From: Acinetobacter baretiae
GTDB lineage: Bacteria; Pseudomonadota; Gammaproteobacteria; Pseudomonadales; Moraxellaceae
DNA: 61,367 nt
Assembly (NCBI RefSeq): GCF_015627105.1
Contig: NZ_VTDM01000003.1
Location: 1 to 61,367 of the forward strand
Reading direction: 5' to 3'
The first letter of the stretch is position 1, and each line of letters starts with the position of its first letter. The position numbers were made by a program, and so were the translations under genes. Below the pieces are notes generated by a model. The model did not search any database. It was not told the DNA's origin and worked only from the letters and a program-made list of their open reading frames with translations. Below are positions 1 through 8,630 of the stretch, in pieces.

Positions 1-128
1 ATCCATTTATCTAAAGTGGAGTAACCAACACCGAGTTTACCTGCAATTGTTGCTAATGGTTCATGTGAGTTCGCAAGTGCATAATCGATTGCTTGCTGTT
101 TAAATTCCTGACTAAAGCGTTTAGCCAT
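1..128 (-). CDS. IS3-family transposase OrfA, N-terminal fragment (cut by window edge)
   Basis: The minus strand from an ATG at 126-128 encodes 42 residues beginning MAKRFSQEFKQQAIDYAL and continuing LATIAGKLGVGYSTLDKW before the window ends. This is the helix-turn-helix start typical of IS3-type OrfA proteins, which bind the element ends and are joined to the OrfB integrase by programmed -1 frameshifting. The sequence is too short to name the IS. Nothing suggests it is broken, but the rest of the gene is outside the window. Confidence 0.75.
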   Translation of the reverse strand, partial: MAKRFSQEFKQQAIDYALANSHEPLATIAGKLGVGYSTLDKW

Positions 129-192
129 AAGTGTGCTCCAAAGTTAATTTTACGTTAGCTTTAGAGGGAATCTTTGTCCACTTTTTTGTCTA
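1..192 (-). mobile_element. Partial IS3-family insertion sequence (one end)
   Basis: The left edge of the window cuts through an insertion sequence. Its first reading frame (an OrfA-type transposase) starts at 128 and runs out of the window. Upstream of that start lies about 60 bp of non-coding DNA containing AAAAAAGTGGACAAAG (minus strand), which looks like an IS terminal inverted repeat. I placed the outer boundary at about 192, but the other end and the target duplication are not visible, so the boundary is a guess within several bases. Confidence 0.6.
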
Positions 193-800
193 GGATCACA
201 GCGCTAAGTTAGTTACTTTTACTTCTAAAACTTTATACATAAACTATAAGTATGACATTTTTAATAAGAACGCTAAAAACAGATTAAAATGGTAATGGGT
301 TGAAGGACACCACCCCCTATCTAATCCGAATCCCAAATAAGAAATCTATCTTCGTTACTTGATATATTTCATCTCAGTTATACTATTTTCCTTTTTGTGT
401 GGTATTGCAAGCTAAAGATTTCACTTTATAAAACACCCTTTAGTAAGGAAATATAACAATATATAATCTACATGGTAAAAATATAAAGAGGGTTGACCTT
501 TAAATAAAATATTATCTGTAATTCTGTATGATATATATCAGGGTCGTTTCAAAAAAAAGAAAATCGAAATACTGTTGTGCTCTATTAAATTGAAACTCAT
601 TTAGCTTTAAATAAGATAAAATGGTGAATAATAACTTTAAAAATTTTACACTTCTCTTTCGCTGTTTAATCTTCTCTCGAATACCTCACCATTTAAAGCC
701 CAAAAATATTCATTAAAACAAAACTAGAACATATGAAGTGTGGTGCATAAAACAGTTTGAATATTTCTATTCTTTGCAAAAGTACGTATTTTCATAATCA
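193..800. other. Gene-free AT-rich stretch
   Basis: About 600 bp between the insertion sequence end and the terminator of the small L36 gene. I find no ORF with a ribosome binding site, no tRNA-like sequence and no clear repeat. The base composition is strongly AT-rich, and its position next to an IS end fits an eroded or insertion-prone region. Confidence 0.5.
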
Positions 801-831
801 AAAAATAAAAACCGAAGCATTATGCTTCAGT
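801..831 (-). terminator. Rho-independent terminator of the L36 paralogue gene
   Basis: Reading the minus strand, a stem ACTGAAGC / GCTTCGGT (one G-U pair) with a 5-nt loop is followed by TTTTATTTTTT. It begins about 10 bp after the stop codon of the small ribosomal gene. A T run also flanks it on the plus strand, so it could act in both directions. Confidence 0.8.
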
Positions 832-839
832 TTTTTCAT

Positions 840-965
840 TTAACCTTGTCTTGCTTTAAAACGAGGATTAGATTTACAGATCACAAAAATTTTCCCTCTA
901 CGACGGACGATCTGACAATCTGAAGATCTTCTTTTTGCTGTTTTTAAAGATGATAATACTTGCAT
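840..965 (-). CDS. rpmJ2: Zinc-independent 50S ribosomal protein L36 paralogue (type B, YkgO-like)
   Basis: A 41-residue ORF starting [20 protein letters not shown] and ending [10 protein letters not shown]. This is the alternative L36 family (E. coli YkgO), which replaces the zinc-ribbon L36 in the large subunit when zinc is scarce. Only two cysteines remain (Cys17 and Cys30), so the four-ligand zinc site of ordinary RpmJ is missing, as expected for the C- form. It lacks the short basic tail seen in the 46-residue E. coli protein. A GGAG Shine-Dalgarno lies 9 nt before the ATG, a terminator follows directly, and a Zur-box palindrome lies 27 bp upstream, so repression by Zur in zinc-replete cells is the likely control. 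Confidence 0.93.
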   Translation of the reverse strand: MQVLSSLKTAKRRSSDCQIVRRRGKIFVICKSNPRFKARQG

Positions 966-991
966 TCTTATGCTCCAATAAATGTTATGTT

Positions 992-1008
992 ATGTTATAA
1001 TATAACAT
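992..1008. promoter_or_regulatory. Zur operator (zinc uptake regulator box)
   Basis: The 17-bp sequence ATGTTATAATATAACAT is a perfect palindrome around a central base. It matches the core of the gammaproteobacterial Zur box known upstream of ykgM/ykgO and znu genes. It ends 27 bp before the start of the L36 paralogue, overlapping its probable promoter. What is seen is the palindrome and its position; Zur binding is inferred. Confidence 0.85.
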
Positions 1009-1018
1009 ATATTGGACA

Positions 1019-1047
1019 AATAAAAGTGCTGGCTTAACACTTTTATT
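1019..1047 (-). terminator. Hairpin terminator after the 56-residue protein gene
   Basis: Arms AATAAAAGTG and CACTTTTATT are perfectly complementary over 10 bp around a 9-nt loop. On the minus strand the hairpin sits between the small unknown gene and the Zur box, which would separate their transcription. The stem itself is AT-rich and the trailing T run is short (TTTTATTTG). Confidence 0.6.
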
Positions 1048-1083
1048 CATCGCTTTAGCTCAACAATGTCATGATGGCAACGG

Positions 1084-1254
1084 TTAACGTTTACCCATAG
1101 AGCGTCTTGTACCACGTGGTGCAGCCCATGTACGATCTGCATACTGTTGTGCTTTGGGTCTTACCTGATTATGTAATGCATCATTTTGCTCTGCTTGCTC
1201 TAAACTTGCTACAGGAAATGGTAATGCCACTTGCTTTTTAACCTTGTTACTCAT
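1084..1254 (-). CDS. Hypothetical 56-residue basic protein
   Basis: An ORF of 56 residues from MSNKVKKQVALPFP to APRGTRRSMGKR. A clear ribosome binding site (GAGGTGAT) lies 6 to 7 nt upstream of the ATG, which is the main evidence that it is real. It is rich in Lys, Arg and Gln, has no signal peptide or membrane segment and no cysteines. I do not recognise a family. It is followed by its own hairpin and then by the Zur-controlled L36 paralogue in the same direction. Confidence 0.7.
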   Translation of the reverse strand: MSNKVKKQVALPFPVASLEQAEQNDALHNQVRPKAQQYADRTWAAPRGTRRSMGKR

Positions 1255-1576
1255 TGATCTATCACCTCACAATATTGGTCTATTTTAAACGATTGGCTTT
1301 GATAGATCACATAAGAAATGCATTATATTTAGTTTTTTTACATTTTTTCTAAAATTAGCCCCTAAAGTTGAATATTTTTTCATAAAAGTAGCAATATTTG
1401 GACTATAAATTTAATCCTAATATACGCATAATAAACACACAACGTAAAACAGAACCTCATACCCTCAATTTTCTGCTTTATTTAGAAGCTAAAATCCATA
1501 CCCAAGGATTTTTTTTCTTCTTTTGTCGCTATTTTCATATAGCAACTCAAACAATAATCTATGTTTAATTATGTGA
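1255..1576. other. Divergent intergenic region
   Basis: About 320 bp separating the minus-strand small gene from the plus-strand MFS transporter gene. It must hold the promoters of both. It is very AT-rich with several T tracts, but I could not assign a convincing -35/-10 pair or operator. Confidence 0.4.
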
Positions 1577-2893
1577 ATGAATATTATGGAATCTGCATCA
1601 ACCATGAGTGAAAACACTCCACCCAACTCAAAGGCTAGAGTTCTCCTTGCTAGCCTTGTGGGTACAACTATCGAATTTTTTGATTTTTATATTTATGCAA
1701 CTGCTGCTGTACTGGTGTTCCCACATTTGTTTTTTCCAGCAAGTAGTGGTGGCGCTGCAACTTTACAATCTTTGGCTGTATTTGCCGTTGCATTTATCGC
1801 ACGACCTGTTGGTGCTGCAGTATTTGGTCACTTAGGTGATCGTATTGGCCGAAAATCAACCCTTGTTGCAGCCCTTTTATTGATGGGTATATCCACTGTT
1901 TGTATTGGCTTATTACCGACTTATGCACAAATTGGTATTCTCGCTCCGATCTGTTTGGTGCTTTGTCGCTTTGGTCAAGGACTTGGCTTAGGGGGTGAAT
2001 GGAGTGGTGCTGTTCTATTGGCTACTGAAAATGCACCTGAAGGCAAGCGTGCATGGTATGGCATGTTCCCACAATTAGGTGCACCTATCGGATTTATTCT
2101 TGCAGCAGGGTCATTTTTATTGCTTGGTGCAGTAATGTCTAACGAAAACTTTTTACAATGGGGCTGGCGTATTCCCTTCATCGCTAGTTCATTACTTGTT
2201 TTTGTTGGGTTATATATTCGTTTAAAACTTCATGAAACACCCGCATTCAAACGTGTGCTTAATAAACAAAAAGAAGCAAATATTCCATTTAAAGAAGTTT
2301 TTAGTAAGCATAGTCTTACACTTTTAATTGGTACATTATCTGCAATTTGTACATTTGTTTTATTTTATATGATGACTGTATTTGCTCTTAATTGGGGAAC
2401 CTCTGCACTTGGCTATGCACGTGGTGATTTCTTAAAAATGCAATTATTTGCAACTTTATTTTTTGCAGCATTTATTCCAATTTCAGCATTACTTGCAGAA
2501 AAAATTGGTCGTAAAACGACCTCTGCCAGTATTTGCGTGATCACAGCACTCTTTGGCTTATCTTTCCCTTATCTTTTTGTAGCCAATAGTCCTGTTTCTA
2601 TTACATTATTTTTATGTATTGGTCTAGCAATTATGGGGTCTACTTATGGCCCAATCGGTACTGTTTTATCCGAAATATTTCCAACGTCTGTACGCTATAC
2701 AGGCTCTGCTTTAGCCTTTAACCTTGCAGGAATTTTAGGCGCATCATTTGCACCACTTATTGCAAGTGACTTAGCAAAAAATTATGGAATCTATGCTGTT
2801 GGTTATTATCTCATTGCAGCATCGGCCATTTCATTTATTGCATTTTTATTTATGCGTGAAACTAAAAATATTGATGTAAATAATCAAATTTAA
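1577..2893 (+). CDS. MFS transporter, metabolite:H+ symporter (MHS/ShiA-ProP type)
   Basis: A 438-residue, 12-segment major facilitator. The N-terminal GTTIEFFDFYIYATAA, the loop GHLGDRIGRKSTLV between helices 2 and 3, and RFGQGLGLGGEWSGA in helix 4 are signatures of the MHS subgroup, which includes shikimate, alpha-ketoglutarate, citrate and proline/betaine importers. The second-half loop AEKIGRKTT repeats the family motif. Substrate cannot be told from sequence; overall it looks closest to the ShiA/YhjE branch. ATG codons at 1577, 1586 and 1604 are all possible and none has a strong Shine-Dalgarno. The gene stands alone between a divergent promoter region and a hairpin. Confidence 0.88.
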   Translation: MNIMESASTMSENTPPNSKARVLLASLVGTTIEFFDFYIYATAAVLVFPHLFFPASSGGAATLQSLAVFAVAFIARPVGAAVFGHLGDRIGRKSTLVAALLLMGISTVCIGLLPTYAQIGILAPICLVLCRFGQGLGLGGEWSGAVLLATENAPEGKRAWYGMFPQLGAPIGFILAAGSFLLLGAVMSNENFLQWGWRIPFIASSLLVFVGLYIRLKLHETPAFKRVLNKQKEANIPFKEVFSKHSLTLLIGTLSAICTFVLFYMMTVFALNWGTSALGYARGDFLKMQLFATLFFAAFIPISALLAEKIGRKTTSASICVITALFGLSFPYLFVANSPVSITLFLCIGLAIMGSTYGPIGTVLSEIFPTSVRYTGSALAFNLAGILGASFAPLIASDLAKNYGIYAVGYYLIAASAISFIAFLFMRETKNIDVNNQI

Positions 2894-2912
2894 GTTAAAT
2901 TTTCTATAACAC

Positions 2913-2943
2913 ACCTAGCTCAGACCATACCTCTGTGCTAGGT
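2913..2943 (+). terminator. Possible terminator after the MFS gene
   Basis: Arms ACCTAGC and GCTAGGT (7 bp) with a further inner CAGA/TCTG pairing after one mismatch, followed by TTATT. It begins 20 bp after the stop codon. The T run is poor, so this is a moderate call. Confidence 0.45.
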
Positions 2944-3307
2944 TATTCAAATAATACATCCTTATCACTACGTTTACATATAAAAGAAACAGTGCACATC
3001 ATCAAACGAAGCATCTCTGCCTCTTTAACTTAAATCATTTTTAGTCGCATAAGAATAAATATACAAGATCGAACCTGTGTTCATTAAATATTCGACTGCA
3101 AACGTATTAATGAGTATATGTAAGCCTTAGCTATAATGATTCACGCTAGGCCATAGTTTAAATAAAGGAGGTTATCGATCATTTTAAGATACCCTACTCA
3201 TCGTCTTATATTTTTATAAAACCATAAGCAAGGCACATGTTATATTTTAAAAAATAGAGCCAACTGACATTAGCATGTAATCATTGACTGACTGTTAAGC
3301 AGATCAG
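2944..3307. other. Gene-free stretch
   Basis: About 360 bp with short ORFs lacking ribosome binding sites. No RNA gene, repeat or operator could be supported. Confidence 0.4.
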
Positions 3308-3502
3308 TTAAAGGTAGTGCCACAATTTGTTTTGCCCAACTTGTGCCAATGTAAATGTGAAACCACTATCAGCTTTAACCAAAATGTGGCTGTCTGAATC
3401 GTGAATAACTTTAAACAATGACCCTTCATTAAAACGAATAGTTTCACAACCTTCTTTGTCAATTTGTATTGCTTCTAATAACTCAATCAGTTGATTGTCC
3501 AT
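3308..3502 (-). CDS. Hypothetical 64-residue protein
   Basis: A small acidic cytoplasmic-type protein beginning MDNQLIELLEAIQIDKEG and ending VGQNKLWHYL. The longest reading starts two codons earlier, but the Shine-Dalgarno TAGG is then only 2 nt away; it is about 8 nt from the ATG at 3502, which I therefore chose. No signal peptide or transmembrane segment. I do not recognise a family. It lies just downstream of the ynfA-like gene on the same strand, 80 bp away. Confidence 0.6.
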   Translation of the reverse strand: MDNQLIELLEAIQIDKEGCETIRFNEGSLFKVIHDSDSHILVKADSGFTFTLAQVGQNKLWHYL

Positions 3503-3582
3503 GATCATTACCTAATTATTAATATATTTAAAGACTTTATTTAAAATAAGATTATATTCGCTCTGCACATTTTAAAAAGTAG

Positions 3583-3921
3583 CTATTTTGTGAATCCATT
3601 AGGTTGCAATATAATGATGCAAGCACCACATAAAACAACAAAACCACCCACTAAATCCCATTTTGTTAATGCAATATTATCAAAAAAACGTAGCCATAAT
3701 AAAGCCGTAAATACATATATTCCACCATAAGCTGCATAAATACGACCAGATGCAGCAGGATGTAATGTCAGTAACCATACAAAGATCAATAAACTCATGG
3801 CTGTAGGAAGCCACAGCCATTTCGTTTTACCTTCACTCAACATTAGATAAGGTAAGTAACAGCCTATAATTTCTGCAATAGCTGTCATAAAAAATAGAGC
3901 AAATGTTGAAAGTATTTTCAT
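3583..3921 (-). CDS. YnfA/UPF0060 family small inner-membrane protein
   Basis: A 112-residue, four-helix membrane protein. The N-terminus [20 protein letters not shown], the segment [17 protein letters not shown] and the C-terminal GACIIILQP are hallmarks of the YnfA (UPF0060) family, distant relatives of small multidrug resistance exporters; the E. coli member has 108 residues. I used the third possible start because it restores the family N-terminus and has GGATG just upstream. It follows clpA on the same strand after about 30 bp. Physiological role unknown. Confidence 0.88.
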   Translation of the reverse strand: MKILSTFALFFMTAIAEIIGCYLPYLMLSEGKTKWLWLPTAMSLLIFVWLLTLHPAASGRIYAAYGGIYVFTALLWLRFFDNIALTKWDLVGGFVVLCGACIIILQPNGFTK

Positions 3922-3952
3922 AACATCCATAAAATAATGCTCTTACTCACTT

Positions 3953-6235
3953 TTATCCAACAACAGTTGTTTGATCTTCAAATACTGTCAGCAATAAGCC
4001 AATGTCTTTACCCTGTTCAGATTTTACAGAAACCGCTACATTACCACCGTGTTCAGCAAGCTCGCCAAACAAAATCATATCTGCAAGAGGCTTTTTCAAA
4101 TGTTCTTGGATAAGACGTTGCATTGGTCTAGCACCCATGTAGTAGTCATAACCATGCTCTGCTAACCATCGGCGAGCAGCTGTGTCTACTTCTAAAATTA
4201 CTTTTTTATCATCAAGCTGAGCTTGTAACTCTGTTAAGAACTTATCTACAACAGATTCAATGACCGTTTTTGGCAAAGCTTTAAACTGAATAGTACTATC
4301 TAAACGATTACGAAATTCTGGTGAAAAAGCTTTTTTCATCGCATCTTGATTATCTAAACTATGATCTTGTTCTGTAAAACCAATGCTTGAGCGAGAAATA
4401 CTATCTGCACCCACATTGGTAGTCAGTACTAAAATAACATTACGAAAATCTGATTTACGTCCATTGTTATCTGTTAGCGTACCGTGATCCATAATTTGCA
4501 AGAGTAAATTAAAAACATCAGGATGTGCTTTTTCAATTTCATCAAGCAATAATACACAGTGTGGATTTTTATGAATTGCATCTGTTAACAGTCCACCTTG
4601 ATCAAATCCAACATAGCCAGGAGGTGCACCAATTAACCGCGATACTGCATGTCGCTCCATATATTCAGACATGTCAAAGCGAACAAGTTCAACACCCAGT
4701 AACTTCGCAAGCTGTTTGGTAACCTCGGTTTTACCCACCCCTGTTGGGCCTGCAAATACAAAACTACCTACAGGCTTATTTGGTGATTTCAATCCTGCTC
4801 GAGATAGCTTAATCACAGAAGACAGTGCTGTAATCGCCTCTTCTTGTCCAAAAACGACTCGCTTTAAATCTCGTTCTAAATACTGTAAGACCGATTTGTC
4901 ATCTTTAGACACAGTTTTTGATGGAATACGCGCAATTTTTGAGATGACTTCTTCGATTTGCTCAACAGAAATGTGAATACGTTCATCTAAGCCTTTTAAA
5001 CGACATTTTGCGCCTGCTTCATCAATAACATCAATGGCTTTGTCTGGTAAAAAGCGGTCGTTAATAAATTTAGCAGATAATTCAGCTGCACTTGCTAATG
5101 CTTGGTCATCATATTCAACATGATGAAATTCTTCAAAACGACTTTTCAAACCACGTAGAATTTCAATGGTTTCACTCACACTCGGTTCATTGACATCGAT
5201 TTTTTGAAAACGGCGTGACAATGCATGATCTTTTTCAAACTCTTGACGATATTCTTGAAAAGTTGTCGATCCAATACAACGCAATGTACCATTTGCAAGA
5301 GCAGGTTTAATTAAATTTGATGCATCCATACTACTACCCATGCTTGAACCTGCACCAATAATCATATGAATTTCATCAATAAATAAAATAGCATGCGGTT
5401 TTTTCTTTAAAGCATTGAGTAACTGCTTTAAACGTTTCTCAAAATCACCCCGATATTTTGTTCCTGCAACCAATGCGCCTAGGTCTAAACTATAAATTTC
5501 TGCCTGATGTAATGGCTTTGGCGCTTTTTCATTGACAATTAACCATGCTAGTCCTTCAGCGATTGAGGTTTTTCCTACGCCTGGATCTCCCACCAATAAA
5601 GGATTATTTTTACGGCGGCGACATAAAATTTGCGCTGCTCGCTCTATTTCTTTTTCACGACCAATTAAAGGATCTGTTTTACCTTTAGCCGCTTCTACAT
5701 TTAAGTTTAAAGTATAGGCATTTAAAACACTGTCTATTGATTCTTTATTTGCAGCATCGTTTTCTTGTTCTTCACTTTCTTCATCTGCAGCACTTGCATC
5801 GGCTTTAGCTGTACCATGTGCCAAGTATTGCGTTAAAGTTAAACGGTTAATTTGATGACGTTTCAACAAATAGACTGCAAACGCATCTCGTTCTGAATAC
5901 ATTGCAACGAGCACATCTGCACCTTCAACTGTACGATCACCACCACTCGATTGCACATGAAAAATTGCTCGTTGTAAAATACGATCAAAACTTTCAGTTG
6001 GATGAGGCGCTTGTTCGCTGTGCTCACCTAATTTAGGGGTGTGTTGCTCAATATACTCTTCGAGCTCTTTACGCAGTACCACAATATCTGCACCGCAAGC
6101 ACGTAACGCATTTACTGCAGAGTCATTGTCTAGCAATGCTAAAAGTAGATGCTCAACAGTAAGAAACTCATGTCTTTTCTGTCTTGCCATACTCACTGCT
6201 AAACGTAAAGAAACTTCTAGTTGACGACTGAGCAT
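3953..6235 (-). CDS. clpA: ATP-dependent Clp protease ATP-binding subunit ClpA
   Basis: A 760-residue AAA+ unfoldase that feeds substrates to the ClpP peptidase. The Clp N-domain spans about residues 1-145, followed by an acidic linker (about 150-162). D1 has Walker A GDPGVGKT (216-223) and Walker B FIDE (285-288). D2 has GPTGVGKT (496-503), the pore loop GYVGFDQGG and LLLDEIEKAHPDV. The IGF tripeptide at about 618 is the ClpP-docking loop. Length equals that of E. coli ClpA. The clpS adaptor gene lies immediately upstream (gap about 10 bp), the standard order, and the pair is probably co-transcribed. Confidence 0.97.
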   Translation of the reverse strand: MLSRQLEVSLRLAVSMARQKRHEFLTVEHLLLALLDNDSAVNALRACGADIVVLRKELEEYIEQHTPKLGEHSEQAPHPTESFDRILQRAIFHVQSSGGDRTVEGADVLVAMYSERDAFAVYLLKRHQINRLTLTQYLAHGTAKADASAADEESEEQENDAANKESIDSVLNAYTLNLNVEAAKGKTDPLIGREKEIERAAQILCRRRKNNPLLVGDPGVGKTSIAEGLAWLIVNEKAPKPLHQAEIYSLDLGALVAGTKYRGDFEKRLKQLLNALKKKPHAILFIDEIHMIIGAGSSMGSSMDASNLIKPALANGTLRCIGSTTFQEYRQEFEKDHALSRRFQKIDVNEPSVSETIEILRGLKSRFEEFHHVEYDDQALASAAELSAKFINDRFLPDKAIDVIDEAGAKCRLKGLDERIHISVEQIEEVISKIARIPSKTVSKDDKSVLQYLERDLKRVVFGQEEAITALSSVIKLSRAGLKSPNKPVGSFVFAGPTGVGKTEVTKQLAKLLGVELVRFDMSEYMERHAVSRLIGAPPGYVGFDQGGLLTDAIHKNPHCVLLLDEIEKAHPDVFNLLLQIMDHGTLTDNNGRKSDFRNVILVLTTNVGADSISRSSIGFTEQDHSLDNQDAMKKAFSPEFRNRLDSTIQFKALPKTVIESVVDKFLTELQAQLDDKKVILEVDTAARRWLAEHGYDYYMGARPMQRLIQEHLKKPLADMILFGELAEHGGNVAVSVKSEQGKDIGLLLTVFEDQTTVVG

Positions 6236-6245
6236 ATCAATCCCC

Positions 6246-6569
6246 TTATTGTTTTGGCTCTATCTGACAAAGTAGTGGATAACCTTGTGAGCGAGCGTAA
6301 TTATTGACCTGATTCGCTTTTGTTTCAGCAATATCTCTCGGATAGATACCAGCGACACCTTTTCCTTCGTAATGTACAGTTAGCATTACTTCGGTGGCTT
6401 GGTCAAGATTCATTGCAAAGAATTGTTGTAAAATTTCGATTACAATGTCCATTGGAGTGTAATCATCATTCAATAAAACAACAACATACAACGGTGGACG
6501 TTTCAGTTCTGGTGGTGCAACTTTAACATCTAAATCATCATCGTGATGATCTTGATCCTGAATAGACAT
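6246..6569 (-). CDS. clpS: ATP-dependent Clp protease adaptor ClpS
   Basis: A 107-residue adaptor that hands N-degron substrates to ClpA. The core [20 protein letters not shown] contains the Asn-Asp-Asp motif that reads the substrate N-terminal residue, and [11 protein letters not shown] and AETKANQVN follow as in the family. An in-frame ATG at 6662 would add 31 residues unlike the family; I preferred the ATG at 6569 because it gives the usual length (E. coli ClpS is 106), though its Shine-Dalgarno is weak. The acidic N-terminal stretch (QDQDHHDDD) fits the flexible ClpS tail. Confidence 0.93.
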   Translation of the reverse strand: MSIQDQDHHDDDLDVKVAPPELKRPPLYVVVLLNDDYTPMDIVIEILQQFFAMNLDQATEVMLTVHYEGKGVAGIYPRDIAETKANQVNNYARSQGYPLLCQIEPKQ

Positions 6570-6668
6570 CTGAATATGCCAATCAACATACCCTATTTCA
6601 CTAAAAGCAGCTTTTAGATCAGTTAAGTCAATCTTCTTTTTTAAACCATGCATAGTGTACATTTCACA

Positions 6669-7445
6669 TTATTGAGTTTTGGCTTCGGCTTGAGGTATAT
6701 CAGTTGCAAATCGTGCTGAATGATCAATTTCCTTTCCACGCAACCAATTAAATCGGCGAATTTCATTAATACCACCGTTAATTCTAACCTCGATATATTG
6801 GGGTACGAAACCGTTTGGAATCGTCCAACGACCGGTTAGTCGTTCAAAATTTTCGAAATTAAAACGGCTATTTTGCATTGGTACAACAAGTGTTTCTGCA
6901 CCACGAATCAATCTCAACTCAACAGAACCACTGGCTTTTTTTTGACCTGAGCTTACTTGTAACAAGTCTAGTTGATATTCAAAAGCATTTTCAGGCAAAG
7001 GACGCACTGCTAAATTTTGCACCATTAACCCAACACCACCACGTTGGCGTAGTAAGTTTCGATAGATCTGACTTTGAGTTTCAGAAATACCTAAATCAGC
7101 CTGAGTTTCTGTGAGTGTATGAGTTAAGGTTGTTGTATTACTGAGCGCTAAATCTCGCTCTTGAGTTGCAAGATTAAAATTTTTATTTAGCTCCGCTAAA
7201 GTGTCCTTTTGCTTTTGGATCACATCAACCAACTGTTGTGCATCTGCATCATACCCAACGACTGTCAGACCTTGTTTATGTCCAACAATATATCCAAAGG
7301 CAAAGCCACCAAAGCACAATAGCACACTGCCCAGCAATAAAAACTTACTTGCTTGAACAAAGTTTTGCTTTTTTCCCTCGCCTTGCGCTACAGCACTTGG
7401 TTCTTCTTGCTTATTTTGATTCATTTTTATACTCAATGCATTCAT
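6669..7445 (-). CDS. Membrane-anchored coiled-coil protein of unknown function (DUF6776-like)
   Basis: A 258-residue protein with a short cytoplasmic N-terminus, one transmembrane helix at about residues 33-55 (FLLLGSVLLCFGGFAFGYIV), a coiled coil at about 65-130 (KQKDTLAELNKNF and following) and a C-terminal globular part ending in a basic then polar tail. It resembles uncharacterised single-pass proteins common in Pseudomonas and Acinetobacter. An alternative start is the Met at residue 8. It sits between argC and clpS on the same strand, about 25 bp after argC. Confidence 0.7.
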   Translation of the reverse strand: MNALSIKMNQNKQEEPSAVAQGEGKKQNFVQASKFLLLGSVLLCFGGFAFGYIVGHKQGLTVVGYDADAQQLVDVIQKQKDTLAELNKNFNLATQERDLALSNTTTLTHTLTETQADLGISETQSQIYRNLLRQRGGVGLMVQNLAVRPLPENAFEYQLDLLQVSSGQKKASGSVELRLIRGAETLVVPMQNSRFNFENFERLTGRWTIPNGFVPQYIEVRINGGINEIRRFNWLRGKEIDHSARFATDIPQAEAKTQ

Positions 7446-7470
7446 TTTCCATTATACAATTCACACTGTA

Positions 7471-8517
7471 TTATGGCATTAATGCAATTCCAGTTAAGCC
7501 CAGTTGTTCAGGTAAATGGCACATTAAATTCATATTTTGCACCGCTTGGCCTGCTGCACCTTTGACCAAGTTATCTTGCACAACAACAATCACTAATTTT
7601 TGAGGTTGTGGTTGGTATAATGCAATTCTCAACATATTTGAGCCTCTTACACTACGAGTCTCAGGTGCGCTTTTTGCAGGCATGACATCTACAAAAAACT
7701 CTTCTTGATAAAATTCTTCATATACTTTTTGTATGTCTAAGCCAATCCCTTGCTCTGTCAGATCAACATAAATCGTACTTAACATACCACGAATCATAGG
7801 CACCAAATGCGGGACAAATACCAGTTGTTTAAATTCTTCTTTGGTCGATGCAATACGGTTTAAGCCTTCTACAATTTCTGGCTGATGTCTATGTCCTGAA
7901 ATTGCATATGCTTTAAAACTGTCCGTGTTTTCACTATAAGACAACCCTAAATCTGCTTTACGCCCAGCACCAGATACACCAGACTTGGCATCAATAATAA
8001 TACTTTGATGATCAATTAAACCATGTTGTTTTAGCAAGGGTGCTAATCCAAGTTGTACCGTTGTTGGATAACAACCTGGGTTACCTACCACTTGAGCTTT
8101 GCAAATTTGTGCTCTATTTAATTCAGGCAAGCCATATACAGAGTGTTTAAGCAATTCAGGACACTCATGTTTCATACCATACCATGTTTCAAAATCGACC
8201 AAATTTTGTAGTCTAAAGTCAGCAGCTAAATCAATGACTTTAACACCTTGTTCCACTAAACTTTCGGCATATTTCATTGCAACGCCATGCGGTGTTGCAA
8301 AAAACACGACATCACAGCTTGTTAATGCATCTAAAGATAAATCAGAAAAGGTTAAATCTGTATGGCCACGTAAGCTGGGAAACATATCTGCAACGGCACG
8401 TCCTGCTTCGGTGCGTGACGTAAGCATACGCACAGTAACTTGTGGGTGACGTAATAAGATACGAAGAAGCTCTACACCCGTATAACCCGTTCCACCAACA
8501 ATTGCGACTGAAATCAC
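7471..8517 (-). CDS. argC: N-acetyl-gamma-glutamyl-phosphate reductase
   Basis: A 348-residue enzyme of arginine biosynthesis that reduces N-acetylglutamyl phosphate to the semialdehyde with NADPH. The N-terminal [15 protein letters not shown] is the nucleotide-binding loop, and GNPGCYPT carries the catalytic cysteine; HRHQPEI and [11 protein letters not shown] follow. The reading can be extended to a TTG at 8532, but a strong AGGTGG Shine-Dalgarno lies 6 nt before the GTG at 8517, so GTG is the start. No other arg gene is adjacent. Confidence 0.95.
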   Translation of the reverse strand: MISVAIVGGTGYTGVELLRILLRHPQVTVRMLTSRTEAGRAVADMFPSLRGHTDLTFSDLSLDALTSCDVVFFATPHGVAMKYAESLVEQGVKVIDLAADFRLQNLVDFETWYGMKHECPELLKHSVYGLPELNRAQICKAQVVGNPGCYPTTVQLGLAPLLKQHGLIDHQSIIIDAKSGVSGAGRKADLGLSYSENTDSFKAYAISGHRHQPEIVEGLNRIASTKEEFKQLVFVPHLVPMIRGMLSTIYVDLTEQGIGLDIQKVYEEFYQEEFFVDVMPAKSAPETRSVRGSNMLRIALYQPQPQKLVIVVVQDNLVKGAAGQAVQNMNLMCHLPEQLGLTGIALMP

Positions 8518-8630
8518 TTTACGCCACCTCAAATATTAGATTTATGAAAGTTAATTAGTATGACAGGAAGCATATTTTTTCTAAATAGCTTTTTCTATGC
8601 TTTCGTTGAATTTTATCGTTAAAATCACTG

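Noticed and set aside
4671..4976. A 101-codon plus-strand ORF inside clpA.
   Set aside because: Antisense to the conserved D2 domain of ClpA, no ribosome binding site.
7238..7603. A 121-codon plus-strand ORF opposite the coiled-coil protein gene and the argC end.
   Set aside because: Shadow of two real genes; composition His/Gln-rich as expected from antisense reading.
8518..8532. TTG start that would add five residues to ArgC.
   Set aside because: The Shine-Dalgarno AGGTGG lies within that extension and is correctly spaced only for the GTG at 8517.
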